A DNA stretch of 64,000 nucleotides from Lachnospiraceae bacterium. Lineage in GTDB: Bacteria; Bacillota; Clostridia; Lachnospirales; Lachnospiraceae. A program made the translations under genes and the position numbers. The stretch covers positions 62,001 through 126,000 of the forward strand of contig JAILIS010000025.1 in NCBI GenBank assembly GCA_024695145.1, given 5' to 3'. Below are positions 62,413 to 64,000 of the stretch, piece by piece; the first letter of the stretch is position 1, and each line of letters begins with the position of its first letter. The notes beneath the pieces were generated by a model that worked only from the letters and a program-made list of their open reading frames with translations, had not been told where the DNA came from and made no database searches.

Positions 62413-63278
62413 AAGCACGCAATCTTGCTTCAAACATCTTTCTGATGGATGTTTTGGCACCACGTGTTGCAGCTGCGTGCGAACCGGGACAGTTCGTGAT
62501 CGTCAGGATCGATGAGAAGGGTGAGAGGATCCCTCTTACCATATGTGATTATGACAGAGAAAAGCAGACCGTCACGATCGTCGTCCAGACTATCGGAGCT
62601 TCGACGAACAGAATGCAGGAACTGAAAGCGGGAGACAGTTTCCGTGATTTTACGGGCCCGCTCGGCAAGCCTTCCGAACTGATCGATGAAGATATTAACG
62701 AGCTTAAAAAGAAAAAGATCCTGTTTGTCGGCGGAGGACTTGGCACCGCGCCTGTATATCCTCAGGTTAAATGGCTCCACGAGCACGGAGTGGATGCTGA
62801 CGTCATAGTGGGTGCCAAGACGAAAGATCTCGTGATACTTGAAGATGAGATGAAAGCTGTAGCGGGAAATCTTTATATCACGACCGATGACGGTTCCTAT
62901 CAGAGAAAGGGAATGGTCACCGAAGTCATCAAGGATCTTGTCAATAACATGGGCAACACCTATGACTGCTGTATCGCCATCGGCCCCATGATAATGATGA
63001 AATTTGTCTGCCTTCTTACAAAAGAACTCGGTATTCCGACAATCGTTTCTATGAATCCGATAATGGTCGATGGGACCGGAATGTGCGGAGCGTGCAGACT
63101 TCTTGTCGGAGGCGAAGTGAAGTTCGCATGCGTGGACGGTCCGGAGTTCGACGGCCATCTCGTTGATTTTGATCAGGCCATGAAGCGCCAGAGTATATAC
63201 AAGACCGAAGAGGGACGCGCCCTTCTGAAGCAGCAGGAGGGAGATACGCATCACGGCGGATGCGGTAATTGCAGTTAA
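62397..63278 (+). CDS. Ferredoxin-NADP+ reductase subunit alpha (NfnA/SudB-like)
   Basis: A 293-residue FAD/NAD-binding protein of the dihydroorotate dehydrogenase electron-transfer type. The FAD site includes RIPLTICDYD, and the NAD site is FVGGGLGTAPVYPQVKWL. A C-terminal [2Fe-2S] ligand set is seen in GTGMCGACRLLVGGEVKFAC with a late GGCGNCS tail. In Clostridia such a subunit pairs with a GltD-like partner to form NfnAB, which couples NADH, NADPH and ferredoxin by electron bifurcation. The next gene is that partner. AAGGAGG gives a strong start. Confidence 0.88.
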   Translation: MYKILEARNLASNIFLMDVLAPRVAAACEPGQFVIVRIDEKGERIPLTICDYDREKQTVTIVVQTIGASTNRMQELKAGDSFRDFTGPLGKPSELIDEDINELKKKKILFVGGGLGTAPVYPQVKWLHEHGVDADVIVGAKTKDLVILEDEMKAVAGNLYITTDDGSYQRKGMVTEVIKDLVNNMGNTYDCCIAIGPMIMMKFVCLLTKELGIPTIVSMNPIMVDGTGMCGACRLLVGGEVKFACVDGPEFDGHLVDFDQAMKRQSIYKTEEGRALLKQQEGDTHHGGCGNCS

Positions 63279-63308
63279 ATCTGCCCGCGACAGTCGGAGG
63301 AGCCTTAG

Positions 63309-64000
<692 letters not shown>

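Noticed and set aside
62430..63254. Minus-strand frame opposite nfnA (about 274 codons)
   Set aside because: Shadow of the flavoprotein gene; His/Asp-rich translation, no ribosome-binding site.

Overview
The window reads as a chromosomal segment of a low-to-mid GC Firmicute, most probably a Lachnospiraceae member of the Clostridia (Butyrivibrio/Roseburia-like). The reasons are a Bacillus-type housekeeping order (rpmF-plsX-acpP-rnc-smc-ftsY ... ylxM-ffh-rpsP-khpA-rimM-trmD-rplS-lepB-rbgA-rnhB-ylqG/ylqH-like-yraN), Gram-positive signal peptidases and lipoproteins, formate-tetrahydrofolate ligase with FolD, an NfnAB-type flavoprotein pair, and strong AGGAGG ribosome-binding sites with consensus sigma-A promoters. 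These are inferences from gene content; no rRNA or tRNA gene was seen. Coding density is very high and no gene-free stretch exceeds 200 bases. The longest, 40948-41139, holds only promoter-like elements.

Layout. 1-3914: end of a sugar ABC-transporter operon (permease, lipoprotein binding protein), an FGGY sugar kinase and L-ribulose-5-phosphate 4-epimerase. 3941-10317: an unknown 145-residue protein, a DUF2298 membrane protein, a FIST-domain sensor protein, and an 858-residue fusion of ferredoxin, [FeFe]-hydrogenase-like, Fe-S, GGDEF-like and EAL domains. 10347-29278: the housekeeping block for ribosomes, fatty acid/phospholipid synthesis, chromosome structure, SRP targeting and protein secretion, interrupted by threonine deaminase and an iron-type alcohol dehydrogenase, and closed by FliK-like and FlhB-C-like genes and yraN. 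29282-37207: PRPP synthetase (minus), gltX, a compact UvrD-type helicase, a DUF1292 protein (minus), a GH13-like protein with a destroyed active site, and trpS. 37212-40947 (minus): the potABCD polyamine transporter. 41140-44722: lactonase-fold protein, VanY-type peptidase, tgt, yajC. 44833-52193: ilvD, ilvB, serC, serA and a DUF1015 protein, with one small minus-strand gene. 52215-58474: glgB, uppP, ftsK. 58471-64000: fhs, folD, a zinc-ribbon/chitobiase-like membrane protein, nfnA and the start of nfnB.

How the genes work together. The first operon imports a sugar and feeds it to the pentose phosphate pathway. The central block couples translation, SRP-dependent export and chromosome maintenance. 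serC-serA supply serine, whose one-carbon unit can be handled by fhs-folD, while ilvA, ilvD and ilvB cover three branched-chain amino acid steps. glgB builds branched glycogen, and the GH13-like protein is probably a non-catalytic relative.

The most unusual items are the hydrogenase-like c-di-GMP phosphodiesterase with its FIST neighbour, the catalytically stripped GH13 protein, and four convergent gene pairs separated by only 2-6 bases. All calls come from reading the sequence; no database search was run.
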